Origin: Puffinus mauretanicus
Taxonomy: Eukaryota; Chordata; Aves; Procellariiformes; Procellariidae
DNA: 64,000 nucleotides
Direction: 5' to 3'
Assembly (NCBI GenBank): GCA_023333565.1
Contig: JAJKFH010003173.1
Span: forward strand, 992,001-1,056,000
Positions 13,401-26,720 of this stretch are shown in pieces (positions within the stretch are counted from its first letter, which is position 1; every line of letters begins with the position of its first letter). Made by a program: the position numbers and the translations under genes. Below the pieces are notes generated by a model that saw only the letters and a program-made list of their open reading frames with translations, did no database searches and was not told the origin of the DNA.

Positions 13401-16400
13401 TGCTGTTCCCTGTAAAGGGAACGATGGCAAAGCACCAAACTGTGCCATATCATTGCTGCTCACTTAAATCCCTATTGATGCGTTGCCATCCAACCAGGAG
13501 GCTCTGTTTGCAGTCAATAGTTCATCTACGGTGCCTTCCATGGAAAATAGCGTGTGTTTGAAGGGAGCGAGAAAGAGGAATTGGCTTACCAATGCAATGC
13601 AAGCAAGCATCTGGGCTTGCTCTCCTTAGGGGCTTCTCTTTAAAAGGAGCTTTGAGTTGATAAATTTTTGCTCGTTTTTGTATAAAGAAATCTCCCTGGC
13701 TTTGATACAAAGGAGCAGCTTGCTCTGCTCGCTGCTGGTTTGTTTACAGACCATCCGTGTGATGAGGAGGGGAGCAGTGCTGGGGAGACCAGAGCCTGGA
13801 GCCCAAACATGGGCAAAGCCAGGCACAGCCCCCCGCCTTTCATCAGTCCGTGGCCTCTGTCAGCATTAAGAGTTATAGCTGCAAAAACATATATGGCTGG
13901 CTCTCGCCTGCCACAGCATATAAACAAGTATTCTGTGAGAATTCAGTCTGCAAAGCTGAAGCTGTGAAATGGTTTTCAGCTTTCTCCGTACAGAAAGCGG
14001 GCTGGTGGTTTTGCGGTCTCTGAGGCATAGAAATTTGGCCTCTACAGCAACATTAACTAAAACTAGCAAAACAGGGACTAACGCCTTTTTTCTGAAAACA
14101 GCCAACCAAACTGGCAAAACCTTTGCAATATAGCATAGGATGAGGACTAAAGTCCTTCTTAGAGAGACCCCAACAAATACTTCCTAGAACAGTATCACTT
14201 TCAAACGCTGTATTTCAGGAGACTGTCTGATATTAAGTCTGAGGATGAAAGGTATAACTAGTTGAGAACTGGAGTAGTCTGTAATTTCTATCACAGGCGA
14301 CTTTTAAAAAGATAACAGAAATATTTCATAGTGGCTTAAGTAGTTCAGATCCTTTCCTTTTTGCTGGGGCATGGATTAAATGGTTAAATGAAGGTATCTT
14401 TTAGTCGTGCTTTCTTGGTTTCCCTGCCTCCCCGTTGGCATGTACATCCCCGTTCTCTATTCCTCTCCCATCTGCTTCTGCTTCCCAAATTTCTAACATT
14501 TTACTCTTAAAATTTTGCCTTCTTGTATATGAACGGAAAAGAAAAATACCACTGTAGGCCATAAAGGCTCGGTGGCCAGGATGAATTTTGACCCGCACCA
14601 GAAAATTCCTTGTAAGCTTTGCTGTGTCTCCAGCTCCGGCAGGTTGTGGTGGCGGTGCTGAGCGTCGCTCACAAGGCGACTGTTTCTCTATCCGGGTTTT
14701 AATTGTGACTGTCAGATCCTGAGCTTAGGCAGTTAGGGGTGGTATAGTCTTAATAACTTGGTGGCAATCACTTAAGGATGCAGATGGGGTGGGGGGACCA
14801 CTCCAAAATCAGCGACTAGTGTGGTTCCTGGGGAACTGGTTGGCTTGTTTCATGACCAGCCCTTCAGGGACGTAACCGGAGCTTGGTGGAACAGCAGTTT
14901 CAGGGGTATCAGGCCTACTGCAGTCGTGAAACCACTTAGTACTGTTTAGGAAAGCAAGCCTGTAAGGATAGCAGAGGGGGAGTTGTTTCAGTGTTAAATT
15001 ACTGAACCACACACACAGTATTTGCCTAACCAGCTAGACCTGAATTGCTGTTCAAACAGTGCTTTTCTGCCTGACGTTGGCAATCAGGGAGCTAATTACA
15101 CTGGATTAGGGTTTTTCTCTTAATTACATGAAAAATTTAGCGTGGCTGATGTTCATGAGGCTGCAGGGGATTAAGGCGGAAGCCATGTGTTTATCTACAG
15201 GTCAATTATGGAAGCGAAAGCAGTAATGTGGTGTAGCTTTGTCTCTGCCATCCGCGGACCCCAGCCTGAACCTATCTCATGATGTTGATTTTGGGCCATG
15301 GGCACGGTGAGGGATTAGCTGTGCTGGCTGGAGCGTGAGCAAAAGCCGGGGCCTGGGGGAAGAGCTGCCTCCGTCCTTCTAGCGCGGTGTTTCCCACTCT
15401 AGGGCAGATCTGCTCCGCCTCATCGTGCAGAGGAAAGTACAAGCAAAACCTTTCAGCGTGAAACCAGGCACGGGCTGGCTGGGTCCTGCCGAGGTGTTCA
15501 GAGTCGCTCTGCGGGGCGATGTGCTGCTCGTACGCACCAGCACGGCACTCTGCGGTTCCAGCCCTTTAGCCGTGGCCCCTCTTCCCCTCCCTCCTCCCAG
15601 TTTGGAGACGGCTAATGTTGCCGGTGTGCTTTGGCTGGATCACCCCATGTTGTGACCATGGTTCTTGCGTTCACGTGCCAATGGCATCCGTGACCTCCAG
15701 AGGAAGAGCTGTGGCATCAGCTTAAGTGTCCCCGTGGTATGCCACCAAGGACGCTGTGTTCAGTGTGGCCTTCGGCACATCCACTCGCCTCTTTTGCGAC
15801 TTTTTTCACCGTGAATGAGGTGAAGAGGGAAGCCCAGAGCTCCTTGCCCGCCTGTCCCTGGGTGGTGCTGCCAGAACTGGGGCGAGGCTCTGCTCCGGGG
15901 GCTGCAGCTCGCTGCTGCTCTGCAGGGCTGTGTCACTCCCTGCCCATGGCGTGGCTGGAGCTGCAAAGTGCTTCAAGTGTTAAGCGCAATCCCTGAGTAC
16001 TGATTGCACCGCCATCCTGACTGCTTCAGAGATTACAGGCAGAGCACCAAGCTCCTTCAGGTTCCCCCTCCTTCCTCACCTGAACTTCAACTTTTAACTC
16101 TGAATTTGGGCATCTGAGGACCAGAGAGTTGATCCATCCCTCAGCCCCTTCCTTTCCTTCCTCTCTAGCCTGATGCACAGCAGGGGGTTTTATGCTGTCC
16201 CAGGTCTGTGGTGTGAGCTCGGTAGCTGCACCGACTCCCCTGAGACGGGGACAGATGCGTGTGTTGAGCCCAGCAATCTCCCTGCTGTGTTCAAGGCAGT
16301 GTTCAGCAGCATTACATGTGTTACAAATACAGATTATTCGGAGCCAGTTCATCTGCTTATCTGCTGATTAATTCTGAGATGCTGGAAAGGGTGTATCCTG

Positions 16401-19400
16401 AAGGCTTAGTGAGCTACAGTGCAGCGATGGAAGAGAGAGTTTTGGTTTGTTTTTTTTTAATCCTTGATCTGCCCCAGAATAGCATTTGGGAAGCAGCTCA
16501 CAGGGACAAAAGCAGTCTTCCTCTGCGTGTGCCACCCATGCTGGGAATGAGCTACCTCAAGCCTTCGTCTGCTGGAGAGCGGGAGACCTGAGCATGAATG
16601 AACAGATAGGAAAGCATAAGGAGAGATTCATCTCCCGTGGATTTATACTTGTCTGAATCCTATCAGCAGGCTTTAATACTTCCAATACAGGGCCCTGTAT
16701 AAGCAAACGTCCTTGAGCGGTGTGCCAGCCCGGCAGTTCGTCATGCGTCTTGGTTCTGCGTCTTGCCTTGCCTGATGAAGCCACGCTTGGTCCAGCTCCC
16801 GTATGTCTGGTGATAAACAGGACCCAAACGCGGAGCGTGAATCCCCCGGTAGGCAGTTAAACACCCATGAGCCGAGCTGCTGCGGTGCACAGGGACGGGG
16901 AGAGAGCCGGGAGCTCTGTCGGCACGGCCGCCCGCGATGCCAGCACGGAGCTGCCCTCCGGGAGCCGTGGGGCAGTGCCAGTTTGGCTGTGGCTCTGCCT
17001 GTCCTCAAGTGACCTCACTTGCAAGGCTGTCGCTTTAGTAGAATTCAGCCTGTATACAAACAGCACAGTCAGCCACCGGCTGGCGAGAGCTTTTGGCTCC
17101 TTTGTGTTCTGGCCCGTTTCTTAACTAGAAAATACCCGTTCGCTATCTGCACCTCTACCTGCCCGCTGGGCATCTGCAGCGGTTGTAACCCAGGGGTGTA
17201 TGATGCTCCCGGCAGCTGGCCAGTGCCTGGGACAGAGCAGCAGGCGATGTGGGAGAGCCTCATTTCCTGGGATTTAAGCTAAGCTCTGTGCTCTGCAATT
17301 TTCTCACATCCTCTGCCTGAGCAAGGTTAGATCTGATCAGTAACACATGACTGGTTCTGCATGCACAAGTGAAACCAAAAATATGCACGGCCTCCTTGTT
17401 CACCTGATTGCTTCTGTCCGACCCAAAGCATTGCAAAACTACCAGGCAGGATTTCTCCACAAGTTTGTAAAACCAAAAGATAACAAAATTTAGATTCTTT
17501 TACTTCCTTCTGGGTTTTGGCCTTTGGTGGCTCGCAGCTTGGCTTGTGTTGCAGCGTTCCCGGGAGGTGTTGGGAAGGAAGTCTAAGTCATTTGAAACAT
17601 ATTACTTACATGATGTTTTTGAAAAGGAAGGAGAATAGTATTTCCTGAGGAACTTTTTGGTTCCCACCTGATCAGCTGGAAGTCCTGACTTGGGAGAAGC
17701 AGGCTTTTCATGTGACAGTTTTTGACAGTCGTTTAGTTTTTGCCTCCTTGGGGAGAATCACAACTCGCTGCCGCTCGTTTAGAGCAAACTCTACATTAGA
17801 CAATCTTGTCTAAGTGGCTTTTTATTCCATTTTACATGGCCACTCAAGGTCAACAAACCAAACTAAACAAGACCAATCCCTTCAGCTGTGAAATGTACTG
17901 CTGTAGGAGGGTGATCATAGGGAGAGAGCTTGACACCGAGCTGTGGAGGATTATTCAGCTGGAAGGGCACAGGTGAGGTGTGGATAGATAACACAGATAC
18001 AGTGCTATTTTGGGGACTTTGGTGAAGAGCTGCAAATGGTATGTGACAAGCGATTCTGAGCAGATACCCAGTACCTCTGTCGCCCTAAATAATACCAGCT
18101 CTGTGCTTCCTCTCCTATTTTCTGTCAGTCACAGAAGACTTAGAGAGGCTTAGCACCCTGTCCTATTTTCCTTCACTATGGCTATTGCTCACTCCCCAAA
18201 ATGCTACTCACAACTCCCTCCATCACTAATTGTGTCCTGCAGGCAGCAAATGTCGAGGCGTGCCTCTCTTCCGTCCTTGCTTATGAGTCCCTTCGGGCAC
18301 CTGCTAACACCGAGCCCAGCTAAGGGCTCAGGGCTAGAGGAGAAAAAGCCGGGGTATGACCCAGGCATTTGTAATACCCAGAGGGCTGAAGGGCAGAGTG
18401 GGGTCAGCCTGCCCTCTCTGCAACCCGGGCTCCTGTGGCACCCGGCTAACCCGGCTGTGCATCCCTGCTAAAGACTGCTAGCCGTGTAGAAGAGGATGCT
18501 TTAGGAAAAAAAATCTCTGCCTGTTCCTGGAGCTGTCCTCCTCTTTGCTTGCCTGTGCTTTCATTTACTTCCCAGCTGTAAGGGAAGGAGCTGGATTAAA
18601 GCTGCACAAAGCGGGAGAAGCAGGGGTAAGTCAAGGAAAGAATGGCAGAGGCTGAAGGAGCACATTGCAGAAAGGTTAGCGTGCAGTGCCTTGTGATACA
18701 GCAACACCTACTTCGTTCCTTTCTCGTGGAGGCCAACACTTAGTCTCTTTGATGATTTCCTTGCTCAGTGCCAAAATGTAAAGCCTGCAAGCAGCAAGTG
18801 CTGCTAACTTAATGATTCCCATTTCCCAGAGAAGCACTGAGCCATCTTTTTAAAAGTAATACAGGAATGTAAAGGGAGGAGGGTGCTTATTGCTGAACAA
18901 AAGAAAAGGGAAGTCATTGCACGTTGTGGCGCTTTATTAGGGGACAAATTAGAAGTGAATAGGTTTTGTACCATGCTGCAGACATGCCCCGAGCTGTCCT
19001 GGGGAGTAAATCCACAGGATGCTCTCGAATGTTTCTGCCTTTAATGGGTTGTACTTTGATGCTGGTGGAAGGTGCAAGGCTGATAGCCCCGAACCCCCAG
19101 CAATTGGCTCTTTGCAACAAGTGCTCCAAAAAAAGAGCACTGCTCCTTTGCAGAGTTCCCTGCCTGGCAGCCTGCTCCCTGGAGCCCTCCGAGTTAATAG
19201 TCTCTACCTCCTGCTTTTAAATTGGGCCCTCTTCTACACTGGCTTTCCTGAATGGGAGAGAAGGCAATCTTTCGGGCATTTCATTCAATAATTTTTTTCA
19301 TCTCACTACTCTTCTTAGCTAAGCTAGGTCTGGTCTGTGCCATGCAGGGGTTGGGTTGCGGTGTGGCTTTGCACCAATTCGCTGGGGCGTGCTGAGCCTT

Positions 19401-19559
19401 CCCGAGAGGGCAGGGGTGGGAAAGAGCTTCCTCCTGATGGGAATCACCCGGGTGCTGGGACTCAAGGAAAAGGCAATGCTGCCAATTTAAAGCACCATCC
19501 AAAGAAATACGACCTAGCCAGCCAGTCTACCCAAATTTGATTGTAATGAATCCATCCCC

Positions 19560-19760
19560 AGAAGAATACTACTTAATTAATTAGCAGCTCATTTGCATGA
19601 GGTGGCACATTATTAAAGTTCTGCTGCTGCAAGTAGGGCTGTGACAAGGTGTGAGCTGACAGCTTTTCAAATAAAAAGTCTTTTAAAGGAATGATCTTCC
19701 GAACTGGCAGCTTTGTTCTAAACGAGCCTCTCATGCAGTAATAAATTAAAGACATGGGGG
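19560..19760. promoter_or_regulatory. Candidate regulatory block with homeodomain dimer site and POU octamer
   Basis: TTAATTAATTAG (19573-19584) is followed seven bases later by the perfect octamer ATTTGCAT (19591-19598). Homeodomain and POU sites this close are typical of developmental enhancers. The rest of the block is AT-rich and free of recognisable repeats. Enhancer function is inferred. Confidence 0.3.
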
Positions 19761-21378
19761 CTGCTGATTAGTCTCTGCATGGTGCCTCTGTACCATCCTC
19801 CCTGTTTTATCTCAGAGGATCAGCTCTCCAGAGTGGTGGAGGGAGAAGAAGGATGGAAGAAGGAAATAAGGCTCAGGAGAGAGAGAGAGCAGCTTCAGTG
19901 GCAATCTTCTCTAAAGGTTTTGTACTGGTACCTGTTAGGATGTCTGAGCTGCAGCTTCAACCCAGGAATTGGCTTCTTTCACCTCCAGAGACCAGCAGAG
20001 AGGCAGCAAGGGATCCCCCTCCCAAGCTCCTCTTCCCACCTGTGAATGGGAAGGACTGTGTTCGTGGAAGCTCTTTTCCCTGCGGCAGATCCGAGTGCCC
20101 AGCCTCCTAGGTGCGCTCCCACAGCAGCACCTTGAACGTTGGTGTCGCAACGGGTTGCCGTCAGCCAGGGGACACGTGGGGTTGCTGAAAGAGCCGGGAT
20201 CTTTGGTACGATAGCCTGTTGACTGTCCTTGAGCTTTAGCACAGAAGGAAGGGTGGGTTTTTCTTTGTTTTGTTTTGTTTTTTAAAACCTACCTTGCCTT
20301 CCTTGTAGATGGGTTCAAACTCTTTGAAACGGTAAGATTGAAAGCGTTCAGGTCTCTCTGGTTTAGTTGCGTGTGCTGATTCTGGGCAGGCTTGCAGCCC
20401 TTCTGTCGCACAGGGCTGGGAAGAAAGCCTTGCTCCTAGGGACAATTCTCCACCCTTAGCGCTGCAGATGTGGGAAGTGAGAGTTAATTTGGGTCGGTTT
20501 GTTTTCTGGGTTGGCATTTTCTGCTTAGCAGCGAATGTGGGTGCCAGTGCTGCAGACTACAAGCCCCCCCTTCCCTGCAGAGCCGCCTGGGACCCCGGGG
20601 GGTTTCTCTGTGCTCTTCCCCAATTAGCCCAGCGGTTCCTCTGACTCGCTCTTCCTCTGGGGAGCTGCAGATTCCCAGGTTGTGACTTTGAACACTTAGC
20701 TAACATTTCCCAAGCAGAAGAGATGGGAAACACATGTGGGTGTGAAAGACACATACATAGAGACATTTTTGACATGAGTATTGAATTCGCAGAAACCTCA
20801 GATCTATAAATAATATGGGTCATGAAGCTTGATCAGAATAAACTCAGGCTCGAACCTACCCTGCACTGTGCATGCACAGCTGCTGACCCGCGTTACCGCC
20901 TGCTCCCCAGACCTGCGGCACGGCGCCTGCTTCCCGCTCCCCCATCCCCTTTTGAGGGTATAAACTCAGGCGTGCAGCTGCACAAGCAGGCGGTGTTTGC
21001 AGATCCTGGAGACGAGGGATTGTCTTGGCGGAGGGTACGAGCAATTTAATCTGTTGGGAGAGGCGAGATCCGAGTGAGGCAGGGACAGAGGAGGTCTGTC
21101 TCCTCGCACCTGGAGCTTCCCTTAAGTTCAGGGAGGGGATGGAGGAGGAAAATGTCTCCAAAAAAGGGGATTAGAAACAGAAAACATGAGCAGAGTCTTG
21201 GCTTTGCACTGCCTTGATGCTTTGTCTGTATTGTGCCCAGCAGCAGGAGGGGGAAGTTGGGATGTGAGGCTGGGTTTGCTTGGATGGGGCTTTCATGACT
21301 CTTTGAAGTTCAAAAGGAGCAGTAAATGTGAACACCAGGACTTCGCAGAGCAGCCTTGTCTGTGCGGCCCTCGCTGGA

Positions 21379-21409
21379 GGGGAGGGGGGAGCTGCGGGGA
21401 GAGTTTGGG
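21379..21409 (+). other. G-quadruplex-forming motif
   Basis: Four G runs (GGGG, GGGGGG, GGGG, GGG) are separated by loops of 1, 6 and 7 bases, fitting the standard G3+N1-7 rule. It lies on the sense strand of the PLXNA2 transcript, so it could also form in the intronic RNA. Confidence 0.5.
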
Positions 21410-22139
21410 TGCTTGCACCAAAGCGCCAGCGACTTGCCCACCGCTTGTTATTGCCTCTTGAAATCGGATCTTCAAGCAGTGTCCAGGGGCAGCGTGAGAT
21501 GAGGTGCCGATGGGGTGCCACTGGGCTGCTTGATGCTGGTCCCACCAGTTCATTCCCTTCCGTGGGGCAGTGGCCGGACCTGCTGCCCATCGCTCTGATG
21601 GCCGCAGCCGCCCTGCTCTAGGCCTCTCTCTGGCACTTTATAAAAGAAAGATCTATGTCTGCGGAAATTCAAGGAATGGTCATGGTACCGGTAGGCAGTG
21701 CTCGAGAAAAACCCTCTCGGTTTTGCAGCTCCAACGCCTCTGTGCCAGCAGGGCTCACTGAAAAGAGCTCTTTGCCAAACTGATTCTTCTCCCCAGCTGA
21801 TCCTGTAGAGTTTTGTAAGGGCAGCCCCAATGGGGATTAGTGAGTGTATTTAATGTTTAGTCAGACAGTGTAATTCTGGAAAGGATGGATTTTCTCCTCC
21901 CTCGGAGATCAGATCATTTGGTCTTGAGGAGCTGTTTTGCTACAAGCCATTCAGCATGACAGCATCATGACTCTCCGGAGTGAACCCATCTATCGAGGCT
22001 TCCCCGTGCTATCTTTGGGGTAAAAATAAAGGTGATGCCCACCATGACAGACGTATTCTATCCTAATTTGGGAAAAATGTATAAAGAAAATGTGACAGGA
22101 GAGAAAGAGACTGGGATATGAGGGAGCCTCCAGGTAATG

Positions 22140-22265
22140 AAGTTAATTGGATATGCTGATCTGAATTGAATGTGCATGTAAGAGTTGTCATTAACTTCCT
22201 CATGGACATATCTATGATTTACAGGAAAAATACTTAATAGGATTACTATTTCACTTTAATTTCAA
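22140..22265. promoter_or_regulatory. Candidate conserved non-coding block (AT-rich)
   Basis: This AT-rich block, between GC-richer flanks, contains AGTTAATTGG near its start and several ATTAA/TTAAT cores. It has no recognisable repeat similarity. It is listed as a candidate only, on composition and motif density. Confidence 0.2.
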
Positions 22266-25200
22266 GGGGGAGACTTCCCATGTGGAGAGCAGTGAGCTCA
22301 GTCACACTCCTGGTGTTCCTGCCTGCCGAAGGTGTGTGCGGGGAAAGCCAGTTCTTCGGGGCTGGGTTTCTCCTCCCGCAGATGGAGACACGGGCAGGGA
22401 TGCTATCCAGCGGTTCAGGCAGGGCCCCATGCATCTGCAGGAGCAGATTCAGATCCCAGATCTGCAGCGGGCTGGCTGTACGATCCTCAGCTTCCCTGTG
22501 GTTTATTAATGACCTGCAAATGGCTCCGACCTAGCTCCCCAAGCACCGAGAGTTAGCTGATGTTAGCAGTGCTCTGAGGGAGTCTAAGGGGTACTTTACT
22601 CCCAGAAGAATTTCATAGAGGGTCTGAAGGGCTCTTGGAAACTTCTTGTATAGAGATTTGCAATTTCTATTCTGGATTCTTTCCTCCTAAAGATCGCCGT
22701 GCTTTTTTCTCTCTGGCTGTCGGAGGCAGACACCAGCATGGTTAACCCTGTAAAATGATACTGTGAGAAAGGATGTTCGTGAGGGGGACAGCAAAAGTGG
22801 CAGGGCATTATGTGTATCTCGCCTCCTTTTTAGTCTGGTGTGAATGTAGAATAGCCCAGTTTAATTAAATCGGATTAGCAAAAGTAAATCCTTTCTGCAA
22901 AGACTACTTGGTGGAGGCACACACAAAATCTGGACTGATATTTAGGAAGCTGTTATTAGGTCCTGTTGTTAGGGAGCTTTTGCATTGCTGAGTCTCTTAC
23001 TTGCAGAAACTTCCTTTAGTACAAGGTCTACGTAGGGGAAACCCCACAATACCACAGACAGAAAGCGGTGGGGAAAGGCTATTTCAACTATACTGCACTC
23101 CAGCCTGATTCAGAAACCTGCTGCCAGTAACAGTCTTTCTGCTAAATTTCCAGCACTGAAGCAAGAAATCCATCCTAGAGCTTTATGGGAAGCTTTAATG
23201 GGAAATGCCAAAGAGCTGAGATGTGCAGACGTAAATGGCAAAAAAGTGGCAATTCTGCAAAGATGCACTTTGGCAAGCGAAGGCTGCTCCTGGTTGTCTT
23301 TGGTTTCTATTTCAGGCAGTAGATGCAGTAACGCTCCAGTGCACATTCCCAGAGCTGATACAGTTCTACTCAAAACGTCCATTTTACGCAAATGCAATGT
23401 TATTTGATAGTATTCACCCTGAAGGGCTAGAAATCCTAGCATGAAAGGAGCAGTCTTAAGGCTCCAGGCTTGACTGGGCTTTTCACTTTGTCACCGTTGC
23501 ATACAAAGATAAGCAAATTCAGGCAGTGCCTTGTACCTCCTGGCCAAGAGCATCATTTCAGGAGCCCATCCCATGCCTCCATGGGCCGTTTCACACGGAG
23601 GGGTGCAGCCAGCAGCGAGGTGCGAGGTGCTTTGGGACCCATCTCCCATCAGGCGCCTGCGTACGTGGGGAGAAGCTGCAGTTCTTGAGGAGTTAACGGG
23701 TGGCCTTGCATCTAGGATCCAAGATGGGGAATCAGCCCCTTCATGCATGGACTTATTCAGCTGTTTTTTCTGGCACCAGGCATTTCATCATGAGTCAGCC
23801 TCATTGAAACACTCGTAATGAAAACAGACAGGTAATTTAATCATGGAAAGTTCCTACAAAGAGATGCAATGTCTTCTAATGGGAGCCTGCTGGGGGGAAC
23901 TAGAAGGGAATCCAGATGTATCTTAGGTCTGGTAGAGGCTGGGCAAAATACCTAACGAAACTTTAGTACAATAGGTATGTTGGAGCTTCACATCATATTA
24001 GATCCTTGAATGGCTCCTACACTTATCACCACGGGTGCTACACTGCAACATATACGTGACACAATATGGTATTTTGCTAATCTCTTAAGATAATGCAGAG
24101 CTTATGCCTGCAGTCTGTGTTGTGAGGATATTAGACCCATAAATCTGCGCAGTGCCTTTGAAGGGCTGCAGTTCCCTGAATGGAGCAGCATTCTGCTCCG
24201 TCTTGGGGGGTGTTTTCCTGGCCCAGCGTCCTCTGAGCCAGGGATGATATTTGGATTTGCGGATTATGTCGTTAGGCGCTTTTCAAGCCATATTTGTAAA
24301 CATACATCAAGAGTGATTGACAAAAGCGCTGTATCTGTCCCAAACGACTTCTCCGATTCGCATCCGAGTGTGCAAGCCTGCGATCTGTCCTCCCAGTCTC
24401 CGCTGTCTCTCAGGTGGTCTCTGATCCTGGACACCTCTGGTTTCCATTGCACCGACGTGCTGCTCCCCTCACCCGCCTGCTCCCCATTGCACTGCGCTCC
24501 CGCCCATTCCGACCTGCACCGCTTCCCTCCGTGTCTTCCTCCTAAACCCTTCCCGTGTCCCATCACCGTGTTGTGAGAGAAGAAAACCTGGTAGAGTTAG
24601 GGGGCCGTAAAGAAACACGGCCGCCAGCAGCCCAGCCCCGTCCCGCTCCTCCCCTCTCCTGCGTGGCGGTGCCTGCAGCCTGGGCTCGGGGGTTGGTACC
24701 ACGGCACTGTTCTAGCGATGGGTCAGGAGTGGTTTGGCGCTGGAAGGGCACCCGTAAGTTAGGCAGAGGAATTATTTCTCCCTCCAAACGTTCAACAAGA
24801 AGCTACCTGCTGTGGAGATGATCCCTTTCTTCTTCCGTGTTCACAGGAATCATCATTCTTCTCTGACATCATCATTTGTTGTCATGGAAACCAAACCCTC
24901 AGGAGGAGATGCAGTGGAGCATCCTGGTGTCAGTGGGTGCATCTCGGGCGCTGTGCTCTGGTCGCGGGGCTGGGGGATACCCGGGCGGGTGTAACACGCA
25001 CCGCAGCGTGCGGGACGGGAGAGCAGCCGGCTCTGCTCCCCTCTTGCCCTGTGGTCTCTGAGCAGCGTGGAGCCATCTCACCTCGACAGCTCGCTGAGGG
25101 ACCCCAGGCTGCTCCTGCCTGCGGGGGAGGCAGGAGGGTGCAGGCAGCACCCAGCGCCCTGTGCAGGGCTCCGGCTGTGTCCCAAGACACCCGTGCCGGG

Positions 25201-26574
25201 CACAGCTCCAAGCACTTGTCCAGATTGGAGGAGCCATCACACACGTGGTGCTTTCTCCAGCTCAGAGCCACAATTCCCAGTTGGAATTGGCCTGCACAAG
25301 GCTTGTCCAGTGGTATCTCTCTTTATTAGCCCTGTCTGACCTCATTACTAGAAAGAAGCTCAATTTAACGAGCTGCTGGTGCCCCGAGGGAACTCTGAAA
25401 AACAGTTGTTTTTCACAAAGGCTGCTGATCCTTCATGTCCGGCGTTTCCATTCCCGTTTGGCCATTAATCAGGTGTTTGCATGGAAGCGGCTGTGCGTCC
25501 CTGACAGCCCAGTGTCCCTGCTATTTATTCCTCGGGTGATTTTGCAGCCTTGTCCCTGTGTCCGTGGCGCAGGCTGGTGCCGGAGATGGCAGTGGTGCAT
25601 GTGCAGGCGGTGGCTCCAGAGGCAGCGCGGGTCGCTTGGGTTTGCAACACCCAGCAAGGCTCTGGTCTCATACTGGTCTCAACCTGCCTGTAGTTCTCAG
25701 TATTTCATGAAAGCAATGAAGCATCCTGATTTGCACAGGTGTAACTAAAGCAGGATTTGACCTTCTGCCCTTTTTTTGGATTTTCCTTTCTGAAAGCTCA
25801 GGGCTTTTGAGCCAGGCTTGGGCTGCCTGCTTAATCCTGCTAGAGGCTCCCTGCGTCTGGCCATGGGTGTTAAACCAGACCCCTCAGATTCACACCTGGT
25901 GTTCTTTTAGGTCACTGAAAACTCAGAAGGTAAGGAGAAAAGAGAGAAATCCAGAAAATAAATGTGGGTGTGTACCCAACATGTCTTTACATGGCAGGAG
26001 GCATCAGGGCTCTTTCTAAGAAGAGGATTTATCTGGAGGAGGGTGCAGGGAAGCATCTCTCCTCTCTAAGGGTGAGATATCCTTGTATTTCCAGCTGGGC
26101 TGGCACATTTCTCGGATAAACCTTAAGATGCTTAACAATCTGCTCTCTTACCTCCTGGCGACGTGAACCAGAAAAAATAGACGTCCCTCTCTGCTGCTCC
26201 GTCCTGCCTCTTCTGAAGGCTTAGACTTGTCCAGAGCTGGTTCTTCATGCCTCTTCCTCCGTACCGCAGCCAGGCAGGGAGTAATTGAGCAACAAAACGG
26301 GATGCGGCAAGACAGCTCGGCATGCGGCTGCAGCAGATGGCATCTTTGCGATAAGAGATTTTTCCAGGGACAGGCAGTCCCCCGTGCATCCCTCTCCTCG
26401 CGGGGCAGCGTGCACGTGCTGCCCACACCCCACGTGCAGAGCGCGTTCCTGGCCCCGTCTAACAGCATCGCTGTCGCTGTGAGCCACGGGGCCGGCTGCG
26501 GCTCCACCGAGCCCTTGGCTCGCCTGACTGCTCTGTCTCCCCGCCTGACGGTTGCCAGTGTTTTCAGCTATCTA

Positions 26575-26720
26575 GACACCATGTTGCAATCAAATGGCTA
26601 TTCAAATATGCAAATCCTGGTAGGAAAGGCAATGTAAATTGTTTGTTTATCCTCCTCCCTTCCCCTTGCTCAGCCCCCAAGGCCATAAATTATTAACTTT
26701 TGGAAGAGATGGCATATCCT
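26575..26720. promoter_or_regulatory. Candidate conserved block with POU octamer, 0.8 kb upstream of exon A
   Basis: It contains the perfect octamer ATGCAAAT (26608-26615), flanked by further AAATGG and CAAAT words, in an AT-rich patch that contrasts with the GC-rich sequence just 5' (26380-26560). It lies within 900 bases of exon A, so it could affect either transcription or splicing of that exon. Function is inferred. Confidence 0.25.

Noticed and set aside
25161..25748. 195-codon + strand frame
   Set aside because: Not a plexin segment and no known similarity. It lies in an intron and looks like a stop-poor stretch only.
11387..25920. Identical 16-base word TTTTAGGTCACTGAAA at 11387-11402 and 25905-25920
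   Set aside because: The flanks do not align beyond the word, so neither a duplication nor a repeat family is supported.
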